A stretch of DNA of 64,000 bases from Parus major (GCF_001522545.3 NC_031768.1:87914431-87978430), one strand, 5' to 3'; positions 11,599 to 25,098 are shown, counted from the stretch's first letter. Numbers and translations are program-made. The notes: generated by a model not told the origin, from the letters alone.

Positions 11599-14500
11599 AA
11601 TGATTGTCATAATTTTTAGTGATTGTGGCTTCTTAATTTTCACAGAAAGTACACCCTTATGCCCAACCACAATTCTATATGACAAATGTCTTTTGTCAGC
11701 CTATTTTCTATTGTCTTGAACAGGTTTTGTTCTTAAGGTTGCTTATTTGATACTTCTGTAAGTCCGTAATATATTGCTGCTCACAGTTGGTGTCTAACTT
11801 TTTCTGGTTGTTATTTGAAACTAAATACAGTTTTCAAACTCAGGCAAAATCCAGTTTCTCTTTTGCTTAAAGATTCTCATATATTGCTATTTCTGCATGT
11901 CAGGTGAAATGTTTGTAAACTCTTCATATCTTATTAGGCAAACAAATACCATTCTCTTACTGGGCTGAACAACCTGCAAGGGCACATGCACATCAATAGA
12001 TGTGTTAAAAATTCCTTTGCTTTAAGATGTGCATAGGCAAGACCAAAATAAATTTTTTCAACTGGCTAAAGCTCCTACTCAGAATTTCTGTTTCTGAAGG
12101 GCATTATTTGGGTCCTTTCCATTACTCCTGAAGATTTTCTGCTATGCCTCCAGAAACTTTTTCTTTTCCTCTGGTAGTATCACGTGTAAAAGGAGGCGTT
12201 TATAGTTCTGGAGTCAAGGAATAGCAGAAAAGGAGAGCAAGATACTGTGTATTACGCACATGTACGATTGCAGTTCTTTTGTTGTCACTTTGTTCTTGGG
12301 TTTGTCCCCATATCCTCCCAAAAGTCCTGTACAAATCTGAGATTTTGAACCCAGCATCTTGTCTTGGCACAACTCTTAGGCAATGTGGGAGGTACAGAGG
12401 GTGAAGGAGTAGCAAGTCAGTACTGTAGTGCTGAACATGTAATTCAAGCTTCTGTAGAGCATACACTGAAACAGTTTCTGGTAGTGTACAAAATGGAACC
12501 CATGATTCATTTTCCTTAGGTAAAAAAATATTTAAGAATTATGTTTCTGAAAAATCAAAAACTTCAGTCCAAAGAATATTAAAACATTGTATTGAGCAGT
12601 AGTTGCACATGTAACTTGTGGGCTTGCATGTGCTTGAAAGGGTGAAAATTAAGGTGTAGCAGAAACCAGTGATATTCTTGGGTTTTAGGTGTTTGAATCT
12701 ATTTTTTTAAATCTAAAATTGCCTAAGTCTAGCTAATTTATGTTTAATGTTTGATAGCTAAGTTAGCAACTTTCTCCCAGAAAAACTTCTATCAAAGCAG
12801 CTTTTTTTTTATCGTAGTGAAAAACTTGAGTTTACAAATACTCAGTTTTATATAGAATAAAGAAAAAATAGTAATGCCTGTGAAGATTGTAGCGTGATGA
12901 CCTCTGCAAAAGATGAGTTTTGAGTGATATGGAAAATAGAGCAATGCTTCAGACTCTGTAGCAACTTTTGTGATGTATGCCAAACCACTTTTATTTTCCT
13001 TGATGGCTTGTGTTGATGGGTTTAAATACTTGGTTTTTTTTTCCTATTGGGAACTTAGTTTTGGGCAATAGTAGTAGACTAGAAATAATATTTAAGGGCT
13101 TAGTGCTGTATGTGGGAGTACTCTGATTCCTTTTAACTCTGCTTGAGCATATGCTTCAGTATCTGTGCCATCAACATCAGTGGGACAGCCTTGTCCTATA
13201 TGTAAATGTACTTATTTATAAAAATTCCTTCTTTAATAAGAAGCAGAGATGATGCATTGGTCTTGCAGGAGAACTCAGTTCATTACTTCCTCAGTGTCAC
13301 AGGACCAGCTGTGTATTATTCTGCCTTCATCAAACTGTTCATTGTGTCAATAAATAATACAGTATGCAAGATGTTGGTCCATGCTGTCTTGGACTTGACT
13401 GTAGTGAGTAGAGTGCAAATACATTGCTATATACATGTTTAAATTTGTATAACAGCAGTGTTTCCAGTGACTTAGAGTGATTTGTAGTAGAAAATACTGT
13501 GGCTTGACATTGTTAATTGTAATGGGCTTCTAAAATTAATCCTAAATTAAAATAATCCTGCTGGTTTTTGGTGTATTGAAATCCACTTCAAAATAAACCT
13601 TACATTTCCAAATGGAGAATTTTTGATCCTACCTAATTCTTTCTTCACTACTGCTTTATTTTTCTTTTTCTTACTCCTGTAGTCTATAGGAATTTTTCAC
13701 TCCCATTTCTTGCAAAGTTCTTTCATCTTTATTACTTTAAAAAAAATAAAGTCTGTCTCATTTGGGTACTAGCTGGAAAGGAAGATCAGATGCTTCAGTC
13801 AGTATGGTGCTAGGATACAGGAAGCTATTTAAAATAGTTTTACACAGGACAAGGTACCACCATTCTTCTCATTCAGTTTTCTTGAGGAAACGGGGGAGAT
13901 CCTAAATTTCCAGAACTTTTAGTAGACTTCTCAGAGTCCTTTTTTAGGCATAGGATTGATTCCTAAAATATATCTTTCCCCCCCTCTATATTAGCATTGT
14001 AAGTACTTTGACAGATTTAAGACCATGTTCTGCAGAGGCTTAATATACTGTGTAGAAGTAATTAGCTGCAGATGTTAACTCAAGTTCCTTTAATCATCAA
14101 AAAATCTGAAATAATGCCTATTTTTGATTGTGTTAGTGCCTTGAGGCAAACGTATTCTTTTTTAGTTGTATTCTTTTTTACTCTCGAGGAGCAGAAGAGA
14201 TGCAAAAGAGATGTGTTTGATAGAGTTGTAGTGATTGAAAACTCTACATTGTTGTACTTTGTGCAACTATTGCTTTTTCCATTGAAGTGGTTTTGTACCT
14301 GAATGACATTAAGACACTAAAAACTGAATGAGTTTGCTTATATCTAGTTGAAAACATGTAATTCTGTTTGCTCACCACTAGTGAAAGTTGCATTCATTTC
14401 TGTTGTAGTCTTAAAAAGTATTATATTTTTTTCCTGAAATAGTTGATCTGGTTCTTCTGAAAATCTGTTTCAGCTGATACTGTAACTACAAAACAAAGAA

Positions 14501-16381
14501 ATTTCATGTAAGCTTAAAATGTTTACACAGTGTCTAGTGACCCTTCTTAGCATTGACAAACGCCTGGCTGCTCGTGTAAGTGCAAGTGTAGGAGTGTTTG
14601 TAGAAAACAATTACTTTTCTTCCCTAGCAAAGCTTGAGCTGACTGTACCAGCTATGGCAGTTCTTCCTGAGCTTGGCACCCTTGTCCTTTTTTAAGTTGG
14701 TTTTTGGTATTACATAGCTGCTGGAGACAGAGGTGAGGACCAAACACCTTTGCTAATGGTCACACCACTTGACGGATTCTCAAAATAAGTTTTACCAATT
14801 CTGTTCATGTAAATATTTATAACATAGGAAGCAAATAATTCCCAAAGTATAATCCTTTACCTGCATATCTATTTTTTTTTTTTCTTCTTCCTTCAAAGGC
14901 TCTACCTATTCCACATTTGATACTGTTAGCTGTACTGTTTTGTTCCTGACTGGAAGGTATGTTTTGTTCTTTTTATTATGGTTGTAAAGAAACCCTATGA
15001 GTTGTCTTTTATGTTACCATTCTTTATTAATAAATTATTAGTGTATGAAGGTTCATGAAGGTCCTGGCTATGTTCCCAAATACTATACGAGATGCCAAGG
15101 AATACTCAGTGTCTTTTCATTTTGTAGAGGACATCATGAATAAGGGATGTGCTTCAACTCTGCACTTGCTTCTGCAAGTTCTGTGTGCCCATTCAGTCTG
15201 TTTTTGAAATTCTCTCTAAATATATTTCCCCCAGGATTTTGCTTGTCCTCATTCTAGAGCTGTTTCCAAGGCCCATACCTAAATTACAAGACAAAGGAAA
15301 ACAATTAGGTAGAGACAGTAAAGGAGTAACAAACAGAAGTGGCCTCTAATGACCAGCATCAAAATCTGTGAATTTAACATACTGGGCTTATGGAAGTAGA
15401 CATAATGAATTAGAGTTGCAGGGGAAAAATACAGAAAGACAGTCTAAGGATGTTAGTAGTTAAGTGGCATGTCTTCCTGGTAGAACTGCTGGATGAAAGG
15501 AGCATGACCAAGTTCTGAAGGCTTTTAATGGTATGGGTTAAGAAAGACTGAATTTAAAATACTTGAAAACTAAGCAGATAAATTAGGTGTAGCTAGGTTC
15601 TAGAAAGTGGGGGAAGAATGCCCAGATACTGGCAATCTGGAGAAGTTTCCATTGCTAAACAAAAGGTATGGAAGGAAAATTAAAAATTAAGTTACAGTTT
15701 ATTTGCCTTGAAGGTGACACAGCTATCTACAAAGAAATGTCAGCGGCTAAGGTTTTGGTTTAAACAAGACCAGATCTGAAACAGGATCTATGAACTTTTA
15801 TCGTGGAGATGAGAAGTCTTGAGGGCAATGATGAAGATGGCTGAAAGCCCAGATTCTTGGTCTGAGATTTGGCTGCAAAGATGATCAATTAGTGGCATCA
15901 TTTATTGCAGAGGAGTGGAAGGAAATTTTATTTGGAGAAGGTCTGCATAGACTTTGCGGGAGTATTTATTATTCAAGGAGAATACTTGTGTCAGTGAATT
16001 CTCTCTTCTCCCTAGCATTGTCCAAATAAGTTGAATGATTACAGTGAGGAGGAATGGCATCCAGAGTGGTGGCCATGCCCTTGTTGAAGACCAAGCAAGG
16101 AAGCTAGTGAAGCCTAAGTTGATACAAATAATAGTAAAGGAAGGTAGGAAGATGGAGGTCAAGAGGAAGTGTCACAGCAAGGGGAAAAAAAGCTAAAACT
16201 AGATGGAGAGGGATGGGAGTTGAATAAGGATTCTGTCTCATCTTCCTTCTGTTTGAGGAACAGTGCTCATGTTATATGCAAACCTCTAACCACTTGCTAG
16301 AAATAAATTCTACTGTCATCTTTGTCTGAAAGAAACCACTCAAGGAATCTGATTTTTGGGGTAATTTTCTGAGCAATAAAT

Positions 16382-17028
16382 CACAGAATTGTAGAGTATC
16401 TTGAGTTGGAAAGGACCCACAAGGATCATCAAGTCATTCCTAGTACTGAGGGGACAACCCCAAGAGTCACACTGTGTGCCTGAGTGTTGTCTTGAGTTCT
16501 GTCACGCTTGGTGCTGTGACCACTGCCCTGGGGAGTCTCAGTGCCCAACCACCCTCTGGGTGAAGAACCTTCTAATGTCCAAGCTAAACCTCCCCTGGCA
16601 CAACTTCAGGGAATTTCCTTGGGTCCTGTCACAGGTCACCACAAAGAAGAGATCAGTGCCTGCCCCTCCTCTTCCTCTCGTGGGGACGTTTCAGACTCCA
16701 GTGAGGTCCTCCCTCACTCTCCTTCAGGCTGAACAGACCAAGTGACCTCAGCCAGTCCTCAAATGGCTTCCTCTCCAGCCCATTCACCATCAGGGGATGG
16801 CTCTTCTTTGGACTAATAGCTGTCTAATAGTTCAGTGTCTTTCTTATATTGTAGCACCTCGAGGTGTGGCTGCACCACTGCAGAGCAGGACAATCCCTTC
16901 CCTTGCCCTGCTGGTCATGCTGTGCCTGATGCCTCCCAGGACAATGTTGGCTTTCCTGGCTGCCAGGGCACTGCTGACTTATATTCAACTTACCATTGAC
17001 CAGGATTCCCAGATTCCTTTCCACAGGT
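16382..17028 (-). repeat. CR1 LINE, longer copy with ORF2 C-terminal remnant
   Basis: Antisense CR1 starts with CACAGAATTGTAGAGTATCT and GAGTTGGAAAGGACC at the 3' end. It runs about 650 bp into the reverse-transcriptase ORF. The minus-strand frame at 16824-17024 reads ERNLGILVNGKLNISQQC, the conserved (K/R)-(D/N)-LG-(V/I)-LV...L-(N/S)-x-S-x-QC end of CR1 ORF2, but then drifts out of frame. The element is 5'-truncated and its ORF is broken, so it cannot code for a working protein. The plus-strand frames at 16401-16745 and 16797-17096 are antisense shadows. Confidence 0.9.
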
Positions 17029-18310
17029 TTTTTTTGTGTATGGAAAAGTTGTTTAACAATGATTTTTCAAAGTGTATTAGATATGTTCTTTTCTGATGTC
17101 ATAATGAACTGTTACTAACTCCCTTGGGGAAGAAGGGCTGAAATGGGGAATATTCTGCATTTCAGCATTTTGTTCCCAGGCCACCACATACATGCACAAG
17201 TAACTGTGTAGTGTGTGTATATAGCACATATAGGTACTGCTGTTTTTTGTAACACAATGAGCAGGTAGGAGGATGCCCTGCAGATAACTAAAAGCATAAT
17301 GTTCTTAAAGTTCTAAATAATGTTCTAAAGTAGTTTAGAACATCAACAAAGGACAGTTTGGTTGTAATTTTTTTAAATAACAAAAATATTTTCTACTAAG
17401 TTATCATCTGTCTACTCTGCCTGTGCTAGAGTTTTAGGCTGTGTCCATCTGCAAGGTTATTTTAAAAAAAGGTGAAAATATATTTAGAAACAGTGCTTTG
17501 GACACTGTCACATAGATGATCTGGGGATAAAACATTCTGTTGAAAGCAGGCATAAGTTTCTTCTTAAAGCCTATTTGGAAAATCTTTATAGCAATACTTC
17601 AACAATGTTTTTGATACACTGAAATTACCTTCATGCCTGTAAGGATTCATTAATTTTCCAGTAAAAATATTCCTTTCTAACCCGTGATCTCTGACTAAGT
17701 TCATTACCTGAAGAAAAAACATTCAGTGAAATAAATACAACCCTAACTTGCCTTGAGAGAGAAAACTCTTGCTAAGTAACAGCCTCCCTGTGAACGGTGG
17801 AGCTTCCTTCTTCAGCTGTCACAGACACATACAGCTCTGGAACTCCTTCATGAGCGTACTTCTGATTTCTCAGAGCAGCGCAGAAAATTGGGAGAAAGTG
17901 GTAACTTTTTTAGGATGATCATGATGAAAACCAAGCATTAGAAAAAAATAATCAAGCCTCTTTTTCTGTACATGCTAGACAGTAGAGAGTAGTGCCATCC
18001 TTATAGGAAGGGTGATCCATCAAAAACAAAACCCAGCACAACTGCTCTGTTCTTCCAGTTCTTCCTCCTTCAGACTCCAATCATGTGAGGGGCAGTATAT
18101 GTATCTCCATGCCTCTTATATGCCATGAGTGTATTATACTCACCTATATATGTGTATATGTTCACCTATACTGAGAGAATGTAATGGGGTTGTGATGGGT
18201 GGGGATATTATAAAACCGTGTCTGCTGAAAGACTGGAGTAAAGTCTTGCAGTTAAACGTGGGAAATGTGTTTTAGGCACTGATTCTCAAACTTTTTTAAT
18301 TAGTGCCCCC

Positions 18311-18331
18311 TTTTTTTTTTTTTTTTTTTTT
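18311..18331. repeat. T21 homopolymer
   Basis: This is an uninterrupted run of 21 T after GTGCCCCC. Just upstream (about 18280-18306) is TGATTCTCAAACTTTTTTAA followed by TTAGTGCCCCC, which resembles the terminus of hAT/Charlie-type DNA transposons (TTCTCAAACTTTTT with GTGCCCC). That resemblance is weak and I saw no partner terminus. Confidence 0.9.
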
Positions 18332-19497
18332 GTTTTACCATCTCTGAAAGTAGCCTGTAGTTGAAAATCAAGCTTGACCAAAGGGTAAAAGTTCACAATT
18401 TCCACACAGAAGGTTACTTCTGAACGATAGGCTTACACAAATATTTATGTCCTCTAACAGTCCTCTATCCATCTGCTGAAAATCCAAATGATAATAAACT
18501 CTGTGTCCTTTTGGTATAGTAAGCCAGGGGCCTACTTTTTAGTAGCAAGAAAGTTTCTGGTAGCCCGTTTGCTTTTTCTTTATTCTAATTTTTATTTCTG
18601 TTTTTTTAATTTGGAATCTCACAAAGAAATTTGAACAAATTTTTACAGTGTTATTTTGTGGTTTGCCTTCTAAAGAGCCTGTTGTGTCACAGCAGATAGG
18701 AGAGACTTTGGTTAAAAGTCATTGTCTTGACAAGTGAGGCTTGGTAGCTGTTCAGAAGACTTGCTACTATGTGCGTAATTAAAGCGCATTAAGTTCCAGT
18801 TGGTGATTTGGATGTCAAGTGTTATAATTTGTGGACTTCTCTGAATGATATTTAGGCAGCTCTTGGACACTCTGAGAGTGTACAGTGTTCCTACATAGGC
18901 AGCTGGAATAGCTCATTGCAGTGATTGTTTAAAAATTTGCACCTGTTTCTAGTTTCAGATTCTAATTATTAGATCTATTTATGGTTCTTCTTGGCAAAAA
19001 CAGTCTAATCACAGGTTATTTTAATAACATTGCTTGTTTTAAAGTAGCTACTGCTGTAGTTTCACGGTACTTGAACCTCTCTTGAGACTTTTGAATAAGC
19101 TTTTAGGATGACTACAGGAAAGTAGCTTTCTGTTAGATGAGATTTACTCAAAATACTTTAAATTTCAAGAGTTTGCTTATGTTGCTTGGAAGCGGGGGTG
19201 GGATACGGAAACAGTTTGACAGGTTTTGATATACGTGTTTATGCTGGGATTCTATCCAATCTTATATTTTTAAATTGATCTTTCTGAGATATCTAATTAT
19301 GAGTATTTTAATATAGTGCTCTCTGCATGTATTAAATTGTTGCTTACTCTTTCCTCTGCTGGCCAGGGAGCTTGTTGGTGACTTGAGCAGGGTCAGTTGC
19401 TTACACATAATCAGTCTTCTCATTCTCTAAACTTTATTGTGTATTTTCACTTAATTCTTGTTGCTTAAGAAGTCAGAAGAAACATGGTATTGTGATA

Positions 19498-19630
19498 ACA
19501 GAATCATTCAGTTGGAAGAGACCTCCAAGATCATCAAGTCCAACCCAGCCCTAACACCTCAACTGAACCATGGCACTGAGTGCCACATCCAGTCTTTTTT
19601 TAAACACATCCAGGGATGGTGACTCCACCA
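19498..19630 (-). repeat. CR1 LINE 3' end fragment
   Basis: Antisense of a CR1 terminus: ACAGAATCATTCAGTTGGAA, AGACCTCCAAGATCATCAAG, CCAACCCAGCCCTAACACCT, then the ACTGAGTGCCACATCCAGTC block and CATCCAGGGATGGTGACTCC. It belongs to a different CR1 subfamily from the copy at 1310, judged by the CTAACACCTCAACTGAACCA segment. Confidence 0.9.
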
Positions 19631-22331
19631 TCATCATTATTTAGGGGTGTGATTTTTCTTCTATCAGGGTCTTATATTTGAATATATTTTGTGAAATATG
19701 TCTTCAGCTGGCATGTAGAATATGACATATCGTGTAGATCATGTTGTCCATCATTGGTAATTGCACAGAGAATATGTCTGCAAAAGAAGCTCTTGTACTA
19801 TCTCCTGTAAACTCCCTCAAATACCTGTTGACCTTTATCTTCATCTTACTGTTTTCTTATGTTTATCTCAAAATGTCACTTCCTGGAAGAAAGCTTTGAG
19901 CTGATTGTACAGTTAGCATTGGGATTTTTCATCTCTATTGAGTCTGTGTATTTTCTTCTGAGTGACTGAAGGAAAGGAGACTGCCATTCAAACTTTCTTA
20001 ATGACTCTAATTGGATTATAGTGCTCTAGAAATCAACAGCTTTTGTATGTTTATACAGTGATTCCTGAAGTGTAAACAGATGTGAGTTCAAAACTTATTT
20101 TCCAATTTATGCCTGTTTTGTGCAGTTTGAATCTAGAAACAGATGAAGTTTGTAGAGTGATGGAACTTATATTATGGTTGTTGCATGCAGCACCTGTAAC
20201 GAAAAACTTAAAAAAAGGTAAAAGCAAAATCTTCCTGGCACTTGATACTGATGGTGCAAAACTGTGAAGATGCACAAAGAATATCAGCAGTGACTCATTT
20301 CAGTGAATCAGACTCAGTGTAGCTACTCAAACTTCATAATTCTTTTTCACACAGGGGGATTGTATTTGGGGACTTGCAAGTTAACCATGTGTTTTACCAA
20401 ACTTGTTTCTATTTGTCAATAAAGTAATTAAGTTGATGTAAATATACCATGACCAGCTTTTTATTAAGGTCTGGGAGATGTTGTTACCTTTTCACTCATA
20501 AAAATGCAGTTATTTCAAGGATGGTTGGTCCTCTGCAAAAAGAATTTCAATGTCTATCTGCAAAATATTAGTGAATTTAGTGAGAATGTAAAGATTGTCA
20601 CTTGCCTCCAGATACTGAGTTTTGAATATGAGAAATGTACCTGCAAAATACATTATTCCCACACTGAAGTATTTTAATTCTTAACCGTTCAGTAACATTT
20701 CAGGTTTCTCATTCTCTGTCAAGCACCCCTTTGGCTCCTTTACATCATGCTGTCTCTTGGGGAGGACATGACTGTGGGAATGATGTCTTGTTCTGGCGAC
20801 CTCATTCTCATTCTCTCTAGTTGCAGCTTATGCAGAGCCCTCTGCTAGCCTTGCAAAAAATCTTACAAGTGGTAGAAATTTTTGTCTGCTTTTGCTATTG
20901 ATATTTGAGCATGATATTGCTGCCACAACGGCGTGTGAGTAGCTTTTGCAGGAATACAAGGAAGTTATTTTCTCATATAAGTGGGTCATAGTAGAAGTAA
21001 AAGTTACCCTAAATGGTATTACTTATTTTCTCTTTCTAGAATATTGTTTTGCTGCTTTGAAAGTTTTTTTTCTTTGCCTCTCACTTAAGGGAGGGAGGCA
21101 CCAATACTGTTAGATGGTATTAATGAGCTTGGATGTGGCAGTCAAATTGAGGAGCTCAGTGCTTTGTTTTCTTATTGTCTGGAAGAAATATGGATGTGGT
21201 GTGAATCATATTGAGAAAAGTGGCTGAAGAACTTCAGTTTGAAAGCGTTTTCATCAGTGCATCTATTAAAACGTTGCTTTGTATTCCTAGTACTGTGATA
21301 TTGAAAGTAATAATGCTGCTATAATTTATTTTAAGTGCAAACCTAATAGCACTTTGGAAAAATGTAAGGGCTAATAAAGTACTCTTTGTGTAACAACGCA
21401 TTTTTTTAACGTAATTCTTGTTTTAAATGCCTACAACTTTTTTTTTTTTTTGGCTTATATTAGTCATTGAGCAACTCTGTTTTTTAAAGAAGCTTGAAAA
21501 GGTGGTGCTATATTGAGAGTCTGATGTGTCTTTCTAATGCCTTGAAATATTTTAGGACTGGAACGGGCCATTTTTGTCTGTTGTTAGAATAACTTCTTAT
21601 TTAAACCAAGCTTTAGAATAGCACTCTATGTTCTATGTGCAAATCTTAAAACTTTAACTGATCGTTAAAGATCACTCTGTAAGATACTGCTTAAAACCAA
21701 GATGATGATGGTCTTGTTGACAGTGAATTTCAAAATCATGTTTTAGTTAAAGCTCTTATGCTCCTAAATGGCTTTATAATTAAATCTGCTTTTATGACTG
21801 ATAGTTTAGGGACTGTACTGGTTGAAACAGTGAGTTGTGAATTGAAGGGAAAACATGCTGTGGTGGGGGTTGTTAATAAATGAAGTGGCTGTAATATTTT
21901 AATTTTTTTTTTTGTAGTGATTACTTCAGATCTGATCAAGTTGTGTACAAGTTATTTATTGTGAAGAAGATCCCTTCTGATTTCTTGAAAAAAAATTTCC
22001 AATGAATTATTGCTAGATGTGCCTCTGCACACATCCTGTAGTTGAAGTACAGCTCTCTAAATGCTTGAGTGGGCAAGCAAAGGCACTAAGACAATCTAAA
22101 AAATTCCCATGATAAACTTTCCCACAATATTGTTGTGGATGTGTGTGGTGTTCTTTTGGGCTTCCTGGCAAAAGCAGTGTAGGATTGTGCACTAACATGA
22201 ATCAATAAACTTGCCTGAATCATTAGAATTGCTTGGAGTAAGCCAACTTAGGATGTGGCTTCTGTTGAAGCATCAGTTTGTAAGCAATATGTTTTTAGTA
22301 ATGAAATGCTGACTAGCATTTGTGTCTCTAG

Positions 22332-22587
22332 AGAAGAAGAGGAACGTCTGAGAAATAAGATCCGAGCAGATCATGAAAAGGCTCTGGAAGAGGCTAAAGA
22401 GAAATTGAAGAAATCGCGGGATGAGATTCAAGCTGAGATTCAGACAGAAAAGAACAAAGTCGTGCAAGAATTGAAAAAGAAAGACAGCAAGCCACTGCCT
22501 CCTGTTCCTTTACCAAACCTGATAGGGATACACAGTGGAGAACCAGCAGACCCAGATATCCGAGAGAAGAGAAACAAAGTTAAAGAG
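22332..22587 (+). CDS. MAN1A2: MAN1A2 coding exon 2 (lumenal stem region)
   Basis: This 256-bp exon contributes the last base of an Arg codon and 85 full codons, roughly residues 101-186 of the human protein. It encodes the lumenal stem: a highly charged helical stretch (EEEERLRNKIRADHEKALEE and on, likely coiled-coil-like), then a proline-rich hinge (KPLPPVPLPNLIGI) and a basic run DIREKRNKVKE leading into the catalytic domain. The acceptor is TCTCTAG at 22325-22331, with a candidate branch point CTGAC at 22309-22313 (A 20 bases upstream of the exon). The donor is GAG|GTAAAG at 22588. The exon enters in the third codon position and ends in phase 0. It differs from my recollection of the human stem mainly by conservative changes, as expected for a tolerant linker. 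Reading on past the donor meets a stop at 22681, so intron retention would truncate the enzyme before its catalytic domain. Confidence 0.96.
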
Positions 22588-22598
22588 GTAAAGATAAA

Positions 22599-22614
22599 GA
22601 TGATGATGATGATG
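22599..22614. repeat. (GAT)5 microsatellite beside the exon 2 donor
   Basis: Five GAT units start 11 bases after the last base of exon 2. Because the exon frame stays open across the donor, the run would be read as five Met codons if the intron were retained. It is short enough to be stable, but its place within the U1-binding neighbourhood makes length variants of possible splicing interest. Confidence 0.9.
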
Positions 22615-24454
22615 TGGTCCTACCCATTCTTGTGTCTAACAGCAGTTATTTATATGGAATTTAGTTGCTATGATATATGTTAAAAAAGAAAAAACAGGTC
22701 TACAAATTGTTTAGTAGACTAAAAGTGCAAAAGTACTAATGAGCATCAGCGTTATTGCATTTTTCTTTTTCCTGGTGTTGGAGTGTTAATATCTCACTGG
22801 ATAACAACTTAAAAAATAGTTTAAGGAATTTTTTCTGCTTTGTGGTATGGATTCAAAGTGAGTTTGTTATTAACACATGGAACAGTAACAAGAACATCTT
22901 TAAAGTAGAGCATGACTTTGTGCATTTTGTTTCAAAGAATGGGATGTGTTACTGTGTCACAGGATATTTTTAGATGTTGAAACATAATATCAAAAAGATA
23001 AGGGAAAAGAAGACCTGCTGCTAATATTTGAAAATCACCAAATTATCACATACTTATCAAAACACATTTTAAATGGGCCTAAGAAATTGAGTAAATTTAA
23101 GTGGATTGAATATTTTACAGTAAATGAGGCAAACTAAGATCTTTGCTTAGGCTTTTGGTTTTGTGGCAACTTCTGCTATGGAAATTGCTGTTGGTGATCT
23201 TATCCTGTCCACTACTGGTTGGCTGTGAGATTCATTGCCCCTTTATGTCCTGGCAATGCCAGTTTCCTATTGCTATTGCCAGACATTTCTCTGAGTTTGT
23301 ACTTCTAACTGGTATGGCAGAAACCTTCTACAGCCATATTGTTCTTTTTCTTTCCTGCACTTAGGTTAGTTTTATGTCAAAAAATCAGTTTAGCAAAGCA
23401 GGAATGGTTCAGGCCAGGTGGAGACAAGCACAGACTGATACTAAAGAATGTCCAGGATGATAGCACGTAGTGTTTACATCTGGTAAATCTAGTTTTAAAT
23501 TGTAATCCGAGTTTAGTTACCTTATAAAACCAAACAGAAATCAGTCGTGCACCTGTCCTTGTCATAGGAAGGAGTTGTAGCTGAATTACGTGCCGTTCTG
23601 TGGGTAGATCACCCAAGCTGGGATTTTACTTTGAATATGAATGATGTCTAGATGGAATCCGCTCTTACCAAGTAATGGGTAACTGCTTATTATATACAAG
23701 TGATGCAGTGTGGAGCTGTATCACTATTTGTAGTAGTTACTCCATATAGAGCCCTGCACAATCTGAATATCTGAAGTGGCAAATCCTTCCCTGGAAGGTG
23801 TGCCTGTTAGTGCAGGAGTACTTTTGCCTAGGAAGTTGTGTCTGGAATATTGGACCTCCTTGACCCTGCTTGGTTAGGGCTGCTTCCCAAAGGACAGCAT
23901 TGAATTGTGAATTTGAAAAGGCTGTACTGATTTGTCTGCAAACATTTTGAGTGAGAATATACAGAGGATTTTGCTTTTCTAAATGTTTTTATTGGGTGAA
24001 TAGTGAACAGTATGGTTGTCAACGCTTCTTAATTTTTACTACAGATTACTGTAGCAAAATACTTTTGATATGGATTTAATGCATAGAATAAAATCGAGTT
24101 TACCAAGCAATGCAAAATTACTGAGCACAGCTAACAGTGAAGAGCTAGCTGGAAGAAATAATCAACCAAAGTTCTTATAGACCTAGAATTGGAGGTGGGG
24201 GGGGTGGTGTGTGTGGAAATTAGTATTTGTATTTCTGAGGTTGTTTGGTCAGAATGTAGACTGAGATAAGCTCTAGGTTAGTATAGAATGGCAATTTTCT
24301 TGTCTTGCTGATCTAAACCTGAAGGTATAGCAAATTACAAGGAATTCAGGGTAGTTTGTGAGTAAGAATCACCAGGTGGTGATCCGTAGCTGCAGTTGCC
24401 ACACACCTTGTGCTGTAAAACGCTTACTCCTTTTTTTAATGATCAGCCTACGCG

Positions 24455-24461
24455 TGAGTCA
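24455..24461. promoter_or_regulatory. Possible AP-1 site (TGAGTCA) in intron 2
   Basis: TGAGTCA lies in CCTACGCGTGAGTCACAC, next to two CpGs at 24451-24454 in otherwise CpG-poor sequence. The heptamer fits the AP-1/bZIP consensus. A 7-bp match is expected by chance every several kilobases, so this is a motif match only. Confidence 0.2.
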
Positions 24462-25098
24462 CACTGACAAGCTGTTTTTCTATTGCATAACTTGTTGATT
24501 ACTACTATTATGGTTTCTGAAGTGTAGCTTTTCATTACTAGACCATAGGTTTTTATGCACTATGTTTTAAGTGGGTAAATCCTTCCCTTAGGATAATAAT
24601 GCCTTTGTCTTGAGCAGTTTTCACTTGTGTGCGCACTTGTAACAGCCCAGGATCACGGGAACATGACTGAAAATTCTTTGTTACATGAATTGCCTTCATT
24701 GACTCAGTCATGTTAGTACTGTAGCAGCCAGGTGATCTCCAGAATTATTAATTTTTGTTTCATGCAGGGCAGGAGATTGTCACTTGTACAGCTAGATGTG
24801 TGAAGGCACAGAACACTTGGAGTGGGAGGTCTGCTAGGGAGAGTGGACAAATGGTAATGCTGAGGAACCATTGATGGAACAACGTGACTGAGACAAAGCA
24901 TATATTAATAGTGTCAAATGAATAATATTTTGTCTGAAACCTGTTTTTGACAGCATCAGATACCTCAGAGAAGTCTGCAGTGATTTCAGAGATATGAAGT
25001 GCATTGTGAAATATGTTCATCACCGAGTTCCTCCCTCACTATTTTATGTAACTAGTGTAGACTAATACAAATAGTCTTTGTAGATAGAAACTTAGCAG

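Larger units (their letters stand above)
1..22331 (+). other. MAN1A2: MAN1A2 intron 1, 3' part (at least 22.3 kb)
   Basis: This is non-coding sequence between the membrane-anchor exon (outside) and the stem exon. It holds CR1 fragments near 1.3-1.7, 8.2-8.3, 16.4-17.0 and 19.5-19.6 kb, an LTR-like block at about 5.47-5.99 kb, and homopolymer runs at 18311-18331, 21438-21451 and 21901-21913. An exon-like island lies at 11503-11598. In the rest (for example 1750-5460, 6000-8190, 8340-11400, 11600-16380, 17030-19490 and 19640-22300) I see only unique-looking AT-rich sequence with stop codons in all frames and no RNA gene I recognise. Stretches such as 9120-9550 and 10480-10780 are less AT-rich and may be old unclassified repeats. 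Confidence 0.85.

Noticed and set aside
16401..17096. 114- and 99-codon plus-strand frames
   Set aside because: They are the antisense of a CR1 copy.
18275..18335. Possible hAT/Charlie transposon terminus (TTCTCAAACTTTTT with GTGCCCCC)
   Set aside because: Only one end is suggestive, the rest is a T run, and no matching inverted terminus or 8-bp duplication was found.
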